In this document: piece after piece, positions 27,432-37,010 of the stretch
Position numbering within the stretch: the first letter of the stretch is position 1
Layout: every line of letters begins with the position of its first letter
Assembly (NCBI RefSeq): GCF_003148565.1
Contig: NZ_QGGL01000006.1
Location: 124,001 to 188,000, forward strand
DNA from: Tumebacillus permanentifrigoris
Lineage (GTDB): Bacteria > Bacillota > Bacilli > Tumebacillales > Tumebacillaceae
Length of the DNA: 64,000 bases
Reading direction: 5' to 3'
Position numbers and translations under genes: made by a program
The notes under the pieces: model-generated
Databases searched by the model: none
Told to the model about the DNA's origin: nothing
The model's input: only the letters and a program-made list of their open reading frames with translations

Positions 27432-28346
27432 ATGCAAACTGTAACACCAGACAAGTTCAAACCCGCCACACATGCTGGCAACAAAGAGCGCGTCGTTCGC
27501 AAATCCCTCTCGTACTGGGCAGATGCGTGGCGTCGACTCAAGAAAAACAAGTTGGCTACCTTCGGTCTGATCGTGTTGTCGCTGCTGGCGATTTTCGCGA
27601 TCATCGGACCTTTCATTCAGCCGTATGACTACCAATCCCAAGACTACGCTGCTCGTAACATCGCACCGGGTACTGCTCACTGGTTCGGGACTGACGACCT
27701 CGGTCGTGACCAATGGGTTCGAGTCTGGTGGGGCGTTCGGATCTCGCTGTTCATCGGGATCATCTCTGCTGCTCTTGACTTCACCATCGGCGTTCTGTAC
27801 GGCGGGATCTCCGCATACTTCGGCGGTCGTGTAGACGATATCATGCAACGTATCATCGAGATCCTGATGGGTCTCCCGTACATGATCATCGTCATCCTGC
27901 TCATGATGGTTATGGGGCCGGGGATCTTCACGATCATCGTCGCACTGGCAGCTGTCGGTTGGGTCGGTATGGCTCGACTCGTTCGTGGTCAGATGCTCTC
28001 TCTGAAGGAACAAGAATACGTTCTCGCAGCCCGCACCTTGGGTGCTAGTTCCTGGCGCATCATCCTGCGTCACTTGATCCCGAACGCACTGGGGATCATC
28101 ATCATCAACGTAACCTTCACCGTTCCGGGCGCGATTTTTGCAGAGGCTTTCCTTTCCTTTATCGGTCTGGGTATCAAGCCGCCGATGGCATCGCTCGGTT
28201 CGCTCGTTAACGACGGGATGCAAGTTATGCGGAACTACCCGTACCGCCTGCTCTGCCCGTCTATCGTCTTCTCGCTCATCATGTTGTCCTTCAACCTGCT
28301 CGGCGACGGTCTGCGTGACGCACTCGACCCGAGACTTCGTAAATAA
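27432..28346 (+). CDS. Oligopeptide/dipeptide ABC transporter permease (OppC/DppC type)
   Basis: 304 residues: an N-terminal cytoplasmic segment, a first membrane helix (about 38-60), the GTDDLGRDQWVRVWWGVRISL motif (about 78-98, typical of DppC/OppC) and five more helices with the EAA loop EYVLAARTLGASSWRII (about 195). It forms the heterodimeric channel with the preceding permease, whose stop is two bases upstream. Confidence 0.92.
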   Translation: MQTVTPDKFKPATHAGNKERVVRKSLSYWADAWRRLKKNKLATFGLIVLSLLAIFAIIGPFIQPYDYQSQDYAARNIAPGTAHWFGTDDLGRDQWVRVWWGVRISLFIGIISAALDFTIGVLYGGISAYFGGRVDDIMQRIIEILMGLPYMIIVILLMMVMGPGIFTIIVALAAVGWVGMARLVRGQMLSLKEQEYVLAARTLGASSWRIILRHLIPNALGIIIINVTFTVPGAIFAEAFLSFIGLGIKPPMASLGSLVNDGMQVMRNYPYRLLCPSIVFSLIMLSFNLLGDGLRDALDPRLRK

Positions 28347-28358
28347 GGAGGTACGCAC

Positions 28359-29390
28359 ATGTCGAACAACATTCTTGAAGTCAAAGACCTCAAGGTCTCG
28401 TTCCACACCTATGCGGGTGAGGTTCACGCGGTTCGCGGTGTAACCTTCAACCTCAAAAAGGGTGAAGCGTTGGCGATCGTTGGGGAGTCCGGTTGCGGGA
28501 AATCCGTAACCTCCCAAGCGATCATGCGTTTGATCGCTACCCCGCCGGGTGAGATCAAAAAGGGATCCTCGATCATCTTTGACGGTAAAACCGACATTGC
28601 AAAACTGACCGACAAACAAATGGAAGACATCCGTGGCTCTGAGATGGGCATGATCTTCCAAGACCCGATGACCTCGCTGAACCCGACGATGAAAATCGGT
28701 CGCCAAATTGCTGAGGGTCTCATCAAGCACCAAGGCCTCTCCAAGCAAGCAGCTCGTGAGCGCGCGATTGAAATGCTGCGTCTCGTCGGCATCCCGAACC
28801 CGGAAGGCCGTGTGGATAACTACCCGCACCAATTCTCTGGCGGTATGCGTCAGCGTGTCATGATCGCCATCGCACTGGCTTGTAACCCGAAACTGCTGAT
28901 CGCCGACGAGCCGACCACCGCGCTCGACGTTACGATTCAGGCACAGATTCTCGACCTGATGCGCGACTTGCAAGAGAAAACTGGCGCATCGATCATCCTG
29001 ATCACCCATGACTTGGGCGTCGTTGCGGACATCGCACAGCGCGTTGTCGTCATGTATGCCGGGAAAGTTGTCGAGCAAGGTACTGTCGATGACATCTTCT
29101 ACAACCCGCAACACCCGTACACATGGGGTCTGATGCGTTCGGTTCCGCGTCTCGACCATGATGATAACAAAGAATTGATCCCGATCGAAGGTACCCCGCC
29201 GGACCTGATCGCACCGCCGAAGGGTTGCGCATTTGCTGCGCGTTGCCCGTACGCGATGGAAGTTTGCTTGGAACAAGATCCGGATGTATCCAAAGTCAAC
29301 GCGGGTCACAGCGCTTCTTGCTGGTTGCTCCACCCGAACGCCCCGAAAGTTGAACGTCCTGTAGAAGTGGGGGGGCATAATCATGGCTAA
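28359..29390 (+). CDS. Oligopeptide ABC transporter ATPase (OppD/DppD type)
   Basis: 343 residues. Walker A GESGCGKS (about 40-47), Q-loop [12 protein letters not shown], signature FSGGMRQRV (about 158), Walker [13 protein letters not shown] (about 176-187), H-loop ILITHDL, and the C-terminal oligopeptide/dipeptide domain with the Cys-bearing [15 protein letters not shown] (about 288-302, a [4Fe-4S]-like pattern in several homologues). Start ATG 28359 follows AAGGAGGT; its end overlaps the next ATPase by eight bases. Confidence 0.93.
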   Translation: MSNNILEVKDLKVSFHTYAGEVHAVRGVTFNLKKGEALAIVGESGCGKSVTSQAIMRLIATPPGEIKKGSSIIFDGKTDIAKLTDKQMEDIRGSEMGMIFQDPMTSLNPTMKIGRQIAEGLIKHQGLSKQAARERAIEMLRLVGIPNPEGRVDNYPHQFSGGMRQRVMIAIALACNPKLLIADEPTTALDVTIQAQILDLMRDLQEKTGASIILITHDLGVVADIAQRVVVMYAGKVVEQGTVDDIFYNPQHPYTWGLMRSVPRLDHDDNKELIPIEGTPPDLIAPPKGCAFAARCPYAMEVCLEQDPDVSKVNAGHSASCWLLHPNAPKVERPVEVGGHNHG

Positions 29391-30354
29391 TAACCCGAAT
29401 GCTGATTACATCCTTGAAGTCAAAAACCTCAAAAAGCACTTCGACCTTGGCCGTGGTGCAGTTCTGAAGGCTGTCGACAACGTCTCCTTCTCCATCAAGC
29501 GCGGTGAAACGTTTGGTCTGGTTGGTGAGTCCGGTTGTGGCAAATCGACCACCGGTCGAACGATCATCAACTTGTACAACGCGACCGAAGGTCAAGTTCT
29601 CTTCAACGGTCAAGACGTCCACAAGTTGCAAGGCCGCGATGTAAAAGCCTTCAACCGCAAGATGCAGATGATCTTCCAAGACCCGTATGCATCGCTCAAC
29701 CCGCGTATGACCGTTGGCGATATCATCGGTGAAGGCATCGACATCCACGGTTTGAGCTCGGGCCGTCAACGCCAAGAGCGCATCTACGAACTCTTGGAAA
29801 CGGTCGGTCTGAACTCGGAGCACGCCTCTCGCTTCCCGCACGAATTCTCTGGCGGTCAGCGTCAGCGGATCGGGATCGCTCGTTCCCTCGCGATCGAGCC
29901 GGAATTCATCATCGCCGATGAGCCGATCTCTGCTCTGGACGTTTCGATCCAGGCGCAGGTCGTCAACCTCTTGAAGCGTCTGCAACAAGAGCGCGGCCTG
30001 ACCTACCTGTTCATCGCCCATGACTTGGCGATGGTCAAGCACATCTCCGACCGTATCGGCGTCATGTACTTGGGCGCACTGGCGGAAGTGGCAGATGCGA
30101 ATGAACTCTACCGCAAGCCGCTTCACCCGTACACCCAAGCACTGCTCTCCGCGATTCCGATCCCGGACCCGGAGATCGAGCGCACCCGTGAGCGCATCAT
30201 CCTCGAAGGTGATGTTCCGTCTCCGGTCAACCCGCCGTCTGGCTGCCGTTTCCGTACACGCTGCCCGAAAGCGATGCCGGAGTGCGCACAATCGATTCCG
30301 GAACTCAAAGAAGTCGAGCCGGATCACTTTGTGGCTTGCTTCCTCTACAACTAA
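29383..30354 (+). CDS. Oligopeptide ABC transporter ATPase (OppF/DppF type)
   Basis: 323 residues. Walker [10 protein letters not shown] (about 48-56), signature FSGGQRQRI (about 152), Walker [13 protein letters not shown] (about 172-183), and the oligo_HPY C-terminal segment [16 protein letters not shown] (about 287-302). It pairs with the OppD-type subunit to power peptide uptake. The eight-base overlap with the preceding gene implies coupling. A terminator follows within ten bases, so no binding-protein gene belongs to the operon. Confidence 0.93.
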   Translation: MANNPNADYILEVKNLKKHFDLGRGAVLKAVDNVSFSIKRGETFGLVGESGCGKSTTGRTIINLYNATEGQVLFNGQDVHKLQGRDVKAFNRKMQMIFQDPYASLNPRMTVGDIIGEGIDIHGLSSGRQRQERIYELLETVGLNSEHASRFPHEFSGGQRQRIGIARSLAIEPEFIIADEPISALDVSIQAQVVNLLKRLQQERGLTYLFIAHDLAMVKHISDRIGVMYLGALAEVADANELYRKPLHPYTQALLSAIPIPDPEIERTRERIILEGDVPSPVNPPSGCRFRTRCPKAMPECAQSIPELKEVEPDHFVACFLYN

Positions 30355-30362
30355 TACGTGGC

Positions 30363-30398
30363 AAAAAAGCACACCCTACACGTGGTGTGCTTTTTTTT
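30363..30398 (+). terminator. Terminator of the peptide transporter operon
   Basis: AAAAAAGCACACCctacacgtGGTGTGCTTTTTTTT. Confidence 0.9.
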
Positions 30399-30441
30399 GT
30401 GTTACAATTGGTTTTATCTGAGACTTGTACGAGGTGCTAAC

Positions 30442-33114
30442 ATGAGCGAAATGAAAAAGAAACTAGTGATGATCGATGGAAACTCGATTACATACCGTGC
30501 ATTTTTTGCACTCCCACCGCTGTCGAACAGCAAGGGACAATTCACGAATGCTGCATTCGGTTTTACGACGATGTTGCTGCGACTGTTGCAAGATGAGCAA
30601 CCGACACATCTAGTTGTGGCCTTCGACAAAGGCAAGGCGAACTTCCGCCATGACGCTTTCCCCGAATACAAAGGGACAAGGGAGAAGACACCGGGCGAAT
30701 TGAGCGAACAATTCCCTATTGTCCGGGAAATATTGCAGTCCTTCGACATTCCCTATGTCGAATTAGCCGGGTATGAAGCGGACGACCTGATCGGTACGAT
30801 GACCAAGCAAGCGGAAGCACAAGGGTTTGAGTCGCTGGTTGTCACTGGGGACAAAGACTTGCTCCAATTGGTATCTGATCAGGTGACGACGATGTTGACG
30901 CGCAAGGGAATCAGCGAGACGGAGAAGTATGGGATTCCGGAGATTCAGGAGAAGTATGGGCTGACACCGTTGCAGATCATTGATCTCAAAGGGTTGATGG
31001 GCGATACCTCTGACAACATTCCAGGGATACCGGGCGTCGGGGAGAAAACCGCCTTGAAACTGTTGGCACAGTACCCCACGGTTGAGGAAGTTCTGGCACA
31101 CGCAGAGGAAGCGCCAGGCAAGAAGTTGCAGGAGAAGCTGAAGGAACACGCAGATTCGGCGATGCTGTCCAAGCAGTTGGCGACGATCCTGCGCGATGTG
31201 CCGATCGACGTGGACTTGGCGACGTTTGCCTTCGATGGTTATGACGCTGGCAAAGTACGCGAGACATTCAAGGCGCTCGAGTTCAAGTCGTTGATGAACC
31301 GACTTCCTGCTGGGGGCATCGAGACGGAGAGTGAGAGCACTCCGACCGAACCGGCACAACCGCTGATCGAAACACAGTTGATCAACGACGATCAACTGAC
31401 AGATGTGCTCGCCCAACTCCCGGAACAAGCGGGCGTTTGGATCGAACTCACGGGCAACTACCAACATGGCGACCTGCACGGCATCGCGTTCGCAACACAG
31501 GAAAAGGCATGGTACTTGCCTTTGCAAACGGGACAATACCCGGACGCGCTCAAGGACTTCCTCGCCAACACGGACAAGCACTTGGTCTTCTATGATCTCA
31601 AAGCGGCTCTGGTCGCCCTGCGCTCGCATGGGCTGGAAGTTAACTGCCGGGCGTTCTGTTCGTTGATCGGTTCCTACCTGCTGAATCCGGCTGACGGTGC
31701 GCCAGACCTGTACGACTTGATTGAGCGCCATGTCGGCTGGAAGGTCACGGCACTCGCGACCGGAACAGCCAAGAAAAAAATTGAAGTCAGCGTGGAGGAG
31801 CGCGCTCAGCATGCCGGCAGTGTCGCCGCAGCGAATGCGATCATGCAGGAGCGTCTCGCACAAGCTCTGCGCGACAAGGATCTGTTCGGCCTCTACGAAG
31901 AGCTCGAACTACCGCTGTCCTATGTGCTGGCGGAGATGGAGTTTGTCGGCGTGCGAATCGACACCGAAGAACTCAAAGGCATCGGACAAGACCTCAGCCA
32001 GCGCATCGAGAAGCTCCAAGAGGAGATCTACGAACTCGCGGGCGAATCGTTTAACATCAACTCACCGAAACAGATGGGTGAGATACTATTTGAAAAACTC
32101 GGTCTCAAAGGTTCCAAGAAAACCAAAACAGGCTACTCCACAGCGGCAGACGTGCTGGAAAAACTGGCGCCATACTCGCCAGTCGTACAAAAAATTCTCG
32201 ACTACCGCCACCTTGGCAAGCTGAACTCCACCTATGTGGAAGGGTTGCTCAACGCGGCGCGTGAGGCGGGAGTTGGGCACTACCGCGTCCACACGCAGTT
32301 CAACCAAGCGTTGACCGCTACAGGCCGCCTGTCGAGCACGGAGCCGAACTTGCAGAACATCCCGATTCGCACGGAGGAAGGTCGTCGTCTGCGCCACGTG
32401 TTCGTACCGTCCAAACCGGGTTGGAAAATCCTCGCAGCCGACTACTCACAGATCGAGTTGCGCATCCTCGCCGACATCGCCAACGACGAGAACATGATCG
32501 ATGCCTTCGTGATGGACATGGACATCCATACGCGCACTGCATCTGATGTGTTCGAGGTTGAGCCGGAAGCAGTTGATTCCAACATGCGCCGTGCGGCGAA
32601 GGCGGTCAATTTCGGGATCGTCTATGGCATCTCCGACTTCGGTCTGTCGCAGAACTTGAACATCACGCGCAAGGAAGCGGGGCAGTTTATCGAGAACTAC
32701 TTCGCGAAGTTCTCCGGCGTGAAGCGTTGGATGGAGGAGGTCGTCGTGCAAGCGCGTGAGGACGGGTTTGTCAAAACGCGCCTCGGCCGCATCCGCTCGC
32801 TTCCTGACATCAACGCGTCGAACTTCAACATCCGTAGCTTTGCCGAGCGCACGGCGATGAACACGCCGATCCAAGGCACCGCCGCCGACATCATCAAAAA
32901 AGCGATGGTCAACGTCAACCGTGCGCTCCAAGCTGAACAGCTCTCAGCGCGGATGCTCCTGCAAGTTCACGATGAATTGATCTTTGAAGTGCCAGAGGAC
33001 GAGATCGACGCGCTCAGCCAACTTGTACACCGCGAGATGGAAGGTGTCGTGCAACTGCAAGTCCCGCTCAAAGCCGACGTCAACGTTGGGGACACGTGGT
33101 ACGAAGCGAAGTAG
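30442..33114 (+). CDS. polA: DNA polymerase I PolA
   Basis: 890 residues. N-terminal 5'-3' flap exonuclease (YRAFFALPPLSNSKG... YEADDLIGT... GLMGDTSDNIPGIPGVGEKTA, to about 290), a middle domain (about 310-480) that lacks the acidic residues of a proofreading exonuclease (IELTGN where active enzymes have D-x-E), and a polymerase domain with motif A LAADYSQIELRILADIA, motif B RRAAKAVNFGIVYGI and motif C QVHDELIFE. This vestigial proofreading domain is normal in Bacillales PolA. ATG 30442 is used because the longer frame begins inside the upstream terminator. mutM follows 54 bases later, as in B. subtilis. Confidence 0.95.
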   Translation: MSEMKKKLVMIDGNSITYRAFFALPPLSNSKGQFTNAAFGFTTMLLRLLQDEQPTHLVVAFDKGKANFRHDAFPEYKGTREKTPGELSEQFPIVREILQSFDIPYVELAGYEADDLIGTMTKQAEAQGFESLVVTGDKDLLQLVSDQVTTMLTRKGISETEKYGIPEIQEKYGLTPLQIIDLKGLMGDTSDNIPGIPGVGEKTALKLLAQYPTVEEVLAHAEEAPGKKLQEKLKEHADSAMLSKQLATILRDVPIDVDLATFAFDGYDAGKVRETFKALEFKSLMNRLPAGGIETESESTPTEPAQPLIETQLINDDQLTDVLAQLPEQAGVWIELTGNYQHGDLHGIAFATQEKAWYLPLQTGQYPDALKDFLANTDKHLVFYDLKAALVALRSHGLEVNCRAFCSLIGSYLLNPADGAPDLYDLIERHVGWKVTALATGTAKKKIEVSVEERAQHAGSVAAANAIMQERLAQALRDKDLFGLYEELELPLSYVLAEMEFVGVRIDTEELKGIGQDLSQRIEKLQEEIYELAGESFNINSPKQMGEILFEKLGLKGSKKTKTGYSTAADVLEKLAPYSPVVQKILDYRHLGKLNSTYVEGLLNAAREAGVGHYRVHTQFNQALTATGRLSSTEPNLQNIPIRTEEGRRLRHVFVPSKPGWKILAADYSQIELRILADIANDENMIDAFVMDMDIHTRTASDVFEVEPEAVDSNMRRAAKAVNFGIVYGISDFGLSQNLNITRKEAGQFIENYFAKFSGVKRWMEEVVVQAREDGFVKTRLGRIRSLPDINASNFNIRSFAERTAMNTPIQGTAADIIKKAMVNVNRALQAEQLSARMLLQVHDELIFEVPEDEIDALSQLVHREMEGVVQLQVPLKADVNVGDTWYEAK

Positions 33115-33168
33115 CGAACGCGAGATTCATCGGGTAACACGCACATTTTTTCGAGAGGAGGTTTCTCG

Positions 33169-34005
33169 ATGCCAGAATTACCAGAGGTGGAGACTGTCCG
33201 ACGAGGATTAGAAGCGCTCATCGTCGGCAAAACCATAGAGCGCGTGACTGTCACGCTCGGTCGGATCATCCGCAAACCAGATGATGTCGAGCAGTTTAAG
33301 CTGCTGCTCCAAGACCTGACGATCGACGAGGTCAAGCGCCGGGGCAAGTATCTGCTGATCGGGGCGGGCCCCTATACCCTCGTATCCCATCTGCGCATGG
33401 AAGGTCGCTACGGGCTGTACAGCGCCGAGGAAGCGGTTGAAAAGCACACACATGTGATCTTCCACTTCACCGACGGCACAGAACTCCGCTACAAGGACGT
33501 CCGCCAGTTTGGCACGATGGATCTCCTGCCTCGCGATGACTTCACCGAACTGCCGGGTGTCGCTACGCTGGGGCCGGAACCGCTTCATGCGGAATTCACC
33601 GTCGACGCGTTGCGGCGGCAGGTCGCCAAGCGCCGCAGCGGCAAGATCAAAGCCTTGTTGCTCGACCAAACCTTTGTCGCAGGACTTGGCAACATCTATG
33701 TGGATGAGGTGCTTTTTGTTTCGGGCATCCACCCCGAAACCACGGTGACGCAGTTGACCGATCTCCAAGTCACCCGCTTGCAGCAAGCGATTGTTGACGT
33801 GCTGGATCAGTCGGTGCGCCTCGGCGGGTCGTCGATCAAGTCCTATGTCAACGGCTATGGGCAGGGTGGGATGATGCAACATCAACTGCGCGTCTACGGT
33901 CATGAGAACGAACCGTGCCCGCAGTGTGGCACCGAGATTGTCAAGACGCGCGTCGCGGGCCGTGGCACGCATTTCTGCCCGCACTGTCAACCGGAACAAG
34001 GCTAG
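33169..34005 (+). CDS. mutM: Formamidopyrimidine-DNA glycosylase MutM (Fpg)
   Basis: 278 residues. The N-terminus MPELPEVETVRRGL has the catalytic Pro2 and Glu3; the helix-two-turn-helix GLGNIYVDEVLFVSGIHPE (about 168-187) and C-terminal zinc finger CPQCGTEIVK...THFCPHC (about 246-273) complete the enzyme. It excises 8-oxoguanine and related lesions. ATG 33169 follows GAGAGGAGG. Its place after polA is conserved. Confidence 0.96.
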   Translation: MPELPEVETVRRGLEALIVGKTIERVTVTLGRIIRKPDDVEQFKLLLQDLTIDEVKRRGKYLLIGAGPYTLVSHLRMEGRYGLYSAEEAVEKHTHVIFHFTDGTELRYKDVRQFGTMDLLPRDDFTELPGVATLGPEPLHAEFTVDALRRQVAKRRSGKIKALLLDQTFVAGLGNIYVDEVLFVSGIHPETTVTQLTDLQVTRLQQAIVDVLDQSVRLGGSSIKSYVNGYGQGGMMQHQLRVYGHENEPCPQCGTEIVKTRVAGRGTHFCPHCQPEQG

Positions 34006-34099
34006 AGCACAGGTAGTCTGTGGCTTGCTCGTGGAACACCCTTTCTCTCTCCGATGCATAGAGTGGTGTCATGCATGAGAGAGGGAAGGAGGAGACAGC

Positions 34100-34783
34100 G
34101 TGTTTCACGTGTTCTCCCTGTTTGTGCTCGCATTTGCAGTCTCGCTGGACGGCTTCGGCGTCGGCGTGACATACGGATTGCGCAAGATACGATTTCCCCT
34201 GTGGTCGCTGCTGATCGTGACCGTTTGCTCCGCCACGATGATTTTGCTTGCGATGCAAGTGGGCGGCGCGTTGACGAATGCCGTGTCGCCGCAGTTTGCC
34301 AAGGCGCTCGGGGCGTTCATCCTGATTGGCGTCGGCAGCTTCGCAATTTACAACCTTGTTACGCAGAAGGAAAAGGAACCCGTGGAGGAGAATGGTGACA
34401 GTGCCGACTCCTCAAGAGACGGGCAAACGTTGGCAAAAAAGACGACGGTTCTCCGTCTCGAATTGAAAAAGCTGGGTTTGGTGATTCAGATTCTGCGCAC
34501 GCCTTCTTCAGCAGACGTGGACCGCTCTGGAGACATCAGCATCAAGGAAGCGCTGGTGCTGGGGTTCGCCCTCTCGATGGATGGTTTCGGGGCGGGGATC
34601 GGGGCCTCGTTGGTCGGGTTTCATTCGGTTTCGACCGCGTTGACGATTGCGGGGATGAACTTGTTGTTTATCTACTCAGGCATGCGAATTGGCATCCGAT
34701 ACGCCGACGCGCGCTTTTTGCAGCGGATGGCGTTTTTGCCGGGTATGATGTTGATTTTGATTGGCATTAGCAAATTTTTCTAA
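34100..34783 (+). CDS. ytaF: Sporulation membrane protein YtaF
   Basis: 227 residues, about six membrane helices in two halves, each opening with the paired motif SLDGFGVGVTYGLRKI (about 14-29) and SMDGFGAGIGASLVGF (about 157-172), a duplicated MntP-like architecture. A charged loop (about 95-150) separates the halves. B. subtilis YtaF is a sporulation-linked membrane protein of unknown mechanism. GTG 34100 follows GAAGGAGGAG. The mutM-ytaF-coaE order is that of B. subtilis. Confidence 0.88.
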   Translation: MFHVFSLFVLAFAVSLDGFGVGVTYGLRKIRFPLWSLLIVTVCSATMILLAMQVGGALTNAVSPQFAKALGAFILIGVGSFAIYNLVTQKEKEPVEENGDSADSSRDGQTLAKKTTVLRLELKKLGLVIQILRTPSSADVDRSGDISIKEALVLGFALSMDGFGAGIGASLVGFHSVSTALTIAGMNLLFIYSGMRIGIRYADARFLQRMAFLPGMMLILIGISKFF

Positions 34784-34799
34784 CCCTTGGAGGAACGAT

Positions 34800-35414
34800 A
34801 TGATCGCAGGGTTGACCGGATCGATTGCAACGGGCAAGAGCACCGTTTCGAGGTTTTTTGCTGCGCTGGGCGCCGTGATTATCGATGCTGATAAGATCGT
34901 GCGTCAGGTGCAACAACCGGGAGAGCGAGCTTGGCAGGAGATTGTCGAGGCGTTTGGGGAGGAGATCTTGCTCCCGAACCGTGAACTCGACCGTGCCAAA
35001 CTCGGCTCGCTCGTGTTTGGTAACGAAGCGAACAGACAGCGCCTCAACGGGATCGTCCACCCCCGTGTGCGCGAAGAGCGTGACCGGCAGACGCAGGAAG
35101 CGCGCGCCCAAGACCCGGACGCGATCATCATCTGGGACATCCCGCTGTTGATCGAGACGGGGATGCACCAACAAGTGGACCAGACGATCGTGGTCTATGT
35201 GGACGTCGAGACGCAATTGGCGCGTCTCCTGTCGCGGGACGAGCTCACTGAGGACGCCGCCCGTCAGCGCATCGCGGCCCAGATGTCGATCGAGGAGAAG
35301 CGGAAGTACGCCGACTTCCTGATCGACAACCGGGGGCCGTTGGCGGAGACAGAAGCTCAAGTGCGTGCGGTGTGGGCGCACCTGCAGGGGGCCGCAGAGG
35401 GGTCGTCAGAGTGA
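34800..35414 (+). CDS. coaE: Dephospho-CoA kinase CoaE
   Basis: 204 residues. P-loop GLTGSIATGKST (about 4-15), the DADKIVRQVQQPG segment (about 32-44) and WDIPLLIETGM (about 118) are CoaE signatures. It phosphorylates dephospho-CoA in the last step of CoA synthesis. ATG 34800 follows TTGGAGGAACG. Its stop overlaps the start of the lytic transglycosylase gene by four bases (GTGA). Confidence 0.93.
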   Translation: MIAGLTGSIATGKSTVSRFFAALGAVIIDADKIVRQVQQPGERAWQEIVEAFGEEILLPNRELDRAKLGSLVFGNEANRQRLNGIVHPRVREERDRQTQEARAQDPDAIIIWDIPLLIETGMHQQVDQTIVVYVDVETQLARLLSRDELTEDAARQRIAAQMSIEEKRKYADFLIDNRGPLAETEAQVRAVWAHLQGAAEGSSE

Positions 35415-35998
35415 TCTGGCCGCGCATCTCGTGGACGTTAACGCCCAAGGCCAAGCGCAAAGTCTCGATCCTCGGCTTGCTGTTGCTGGTCGTGGTGATG
35501 GTGGTCAGTTCGAATTGGTTTTGGAAGTTTCTCTACCCGTACCAGCATGAGGAGATCATCCAGCAAGCGGCGAACACATATGGGATCGATCCGTTGATGA
35601 TTGCCGCCTTGATCAACGTGGAGAGCAAATTCAAGACGGAGAATGTCTCCCATGTCGGAGCGGTCGGACTGATGCAGTTGATGCCGGAGACGGCCGCTTG
35701 GGTGGCCGAGCAGAGTGGGACCGCGTACACGGGGCCAGGAGAATTGGCAGACCCGACGGTGAACATCCGGTTGGGATCGTGGTACCTCTCCTACTTGAAC
35801 AAGCAGTTCAAGGGCAACTGGGTAGCGGTCGTCGCCGCCTACAACGGTGGCGAGGGCCGAGTGAATCGCTGGATGAGCAACGGCGAGTGGGATGGGCAGC
35901 TCGACACATCGGACAAGATCCCGGTGGGCGAGACGCGGCATTATGTGCAACGGGTATTTTTCAACTATGAGAAGTACAAGAAGCTCTATGCGCCTTGA
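35411..35998 (+). CDS. Membrane-anchored SLT-type lytic transglycosylase
   Basis: 195 residues. An N-terminal membrane anchor (about 19-38, ILGLLLLVVVMVVSSNW) is followed by the Slt domain: IAALINVESKF (catalytic Glu near residue 72), GAVGLMQLMPETAAW and AYNGGEGRVNRW. It cleaves peptidoglycan glycan strands with 1,6-anhydro product formation, outside the membrane. GTG 35411 overlaps the coaE stop by four bases. B. subtilis has a similar Slt gene in this neighbourhood. Confidence 0.88.
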   Translation: MIWPRISWTLTPKAKRKVSILGLLLLVVVMVVSSNWFWKFLYPYQHEEIIQQAANTYGIDPLMIAALINVESKFKTENVSHVGAVGLMQLMPETAAWVAEQSGTAYTGPGELADPTVNIRLGSWYLSYLNKQFKGNWVAVVAAYNGGEGRVNRWMSNGEWDGQLDTSDKIPVGETRHYVQRVFFNYEKYKKLYAP

Positions 35999-36016
35999 GT
36001 TTGCATAGTCGGCACG

Positions 36017-36043
36017 GCCTCCGCTCACACTAGCGGGGGAGGC
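36017..36043 (+). promoter_or_regulatory. Hairpin covering the Shine-Dalgarno of the 73-residue gene
   Basis: GCCTCCGCT (36017-36025) pairs with AGCGG...GGAGGC (36032-36043); the right arm contains the GGGGGAGG ribosome binding site of the following gene. It may limit translation or just stabilise the end of the preceding mRNA. Confidence 0.4.
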
Positions 36044-36050
36044 GATGCAG

Positions 36051-36272
36051 ATGGAAGACAACCGCTTGAAAGTGATGGCGAAGGACGTTCAGTACAATGA
36101 TGTGAAACGTCTCACACATGATGACATGAAAAACAGATTCCTCGAAGGCGACGCGATCGACGAAACCACCCGTAGCTCTGTCGATGATTTCGAACTCGAT
36201 CGCATGGTGGCGAGTACGGACAACTACCCGAACACGCTGAACCAGAACCGCATCGACCACCACAAGATCTAA
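36051..36272 (+). CDS. Small acidic protein of unknown function
   Basis: 73 residues, soluble and charged, rich in Asp and Asn (DETTRSSVDDFELDRMVAST... ending IDHHKI). No domain recognised, no signal peptide or membrane helix. ATG 36051 gives eight bases from GGGGGAGG; ATG 36045 is too close to it. The ribosome binding site is inside a hairpin. A palindromic ACGACCCCAGC/GCTGGGGTCGT hairpin follows the stop. Confidence 0.55.
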   Translation: MEDNRLKVMAKDVQYNDVKRLTHDDMKNRFLEGDAIDETTRSSVDDFELDRMVASTDNYPNTLNQNRIDHHKI

Positions 36273-36284
36273 TCGCCATCCAAA

Positions 36285-36378
36285 AAACGACCCCAGCCAC
36301 TACGAGCTGGGGTCGTTCGCTATAACTAGCGGGTCTAGACATGAAAAAACCCCCCGCTCTTCGCGGTGGGGTTTTTTT
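36285..36378. terminator. Two hairpins between the small acidic gene and hpt
   Basis: The first (about 36285-36316) pairs ACGACCCCAGC with GCTGGGGTCGT and has an A-run on its left, so it works best on the minus strand. The second (about 36344-36378) has AAAAAACCCC on one side and GGGGTTTTTTT on the other and can act in both directions; it ends hpt. Confidence 0.75.
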
Positions 36379-36912
36379 CTACTCTTCGACGGTTTCGCGA
36401 ACGAAGATGTACGGGAGGTTCCGGGCGTGGTCTCCAAGGTTGAGGCCGTAGCCTGCGACGAAGAGATCCTCGATCGTGTGGCCGGTGTAGTCGAGTTGAA
36501 CGTCGACTTGGCGACGGGACGGCTTGTCCAGGAAGGTGCAGGTTTTCAGCGTGCGAGGGTTTTTCTGCTTCAAGTGCTCCACCACACCGCGCATCGTGAT
36601 CCCTGTGTCGAGGATATCGTCGACCACCAACACATCCTTGCCTGCAATCTCGGTGCGCACATCGTGGACGATCTCCACACGACCTGTGCTCGTCTCCCCA
36701 TGTCCGTAGCTGGACGTGGTCATGAAGTCCACGTTGACCGGCATGTTCATCTCGCGCACCAGATCGGCGGTGAAAATGAAGCTCCCGCGCAACAGCGACA
36801 CGACGACCACTTCGCCGTCCTTGTATTCCTCAGACAATTGCTTGCCCAATTCTGCCACACGTTGTTGAATTTGTTCCCGGCTAAACAGGATGCGATCTCG
36901 AGTTTGTGTCAT
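36379..36912 (-). CDS. hpt: Hypoxanthine phosphoribosyltransferase
   Basis: 177 residues. The PRPP loop VLVVDDILDTGIT (about 92-104), the SLLRGSFIFTADL segment (about 38-50) and the C-terminal VAGYGLNLGDHARNLPYI are typical of Hpt. It salvages hypoxanthine/guanine to nucleotides. ATG start follows GGGAGGTACCC (36920s on the plus strand). In B. subtilis hpt sits with tilS and ftsH; here it is a single minus-strand gene. Confidence 0.93.
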   Translation of the reverse strand: MTQTRDRILFSREQIQQRVAELGKQLSEEYKDGEVVVVSLLRGSFIFTADLVREMNMPVNVDFMTTSSYGHGETSTGRVEIVHDVRTEIAGKDVLVVDDILDTGITMRGVVEHLKQKNPRTLKTCTFLDKPSRRQVDVQLDYTGHTIEDLFVAGYGLNLGDHARNLPYIFVRETVEE

Positions 36913-36977
36913 AAAAGGGTACCTCCCTATGTAATCGGGTTACTGTCGGTTGTTTGTGGGTTATTGTAACACAAGCC

Positions 36978-37006
36978 CATGAAAAAAACACCCCGCCACG
37001 GGGTGT
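36978..37006 (-). terminator. Terminator of the tail-anchored protein gene
   Basis: On the minus strand AACACCCCGtggCGGGGTGTT is followed by a run of Ts. Confidence 0.85.
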
Positions 37007-37010
37007 TCAC

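Noticed and set aside
27381-29384. 667-codon open frame antisense to the permease and ATPase genes
   Set aside because: It spans two well-supported plus-strand genes and their junctions; the translation matches nothing and is Asp/Arg/His-biased as expected from an antisense frame.
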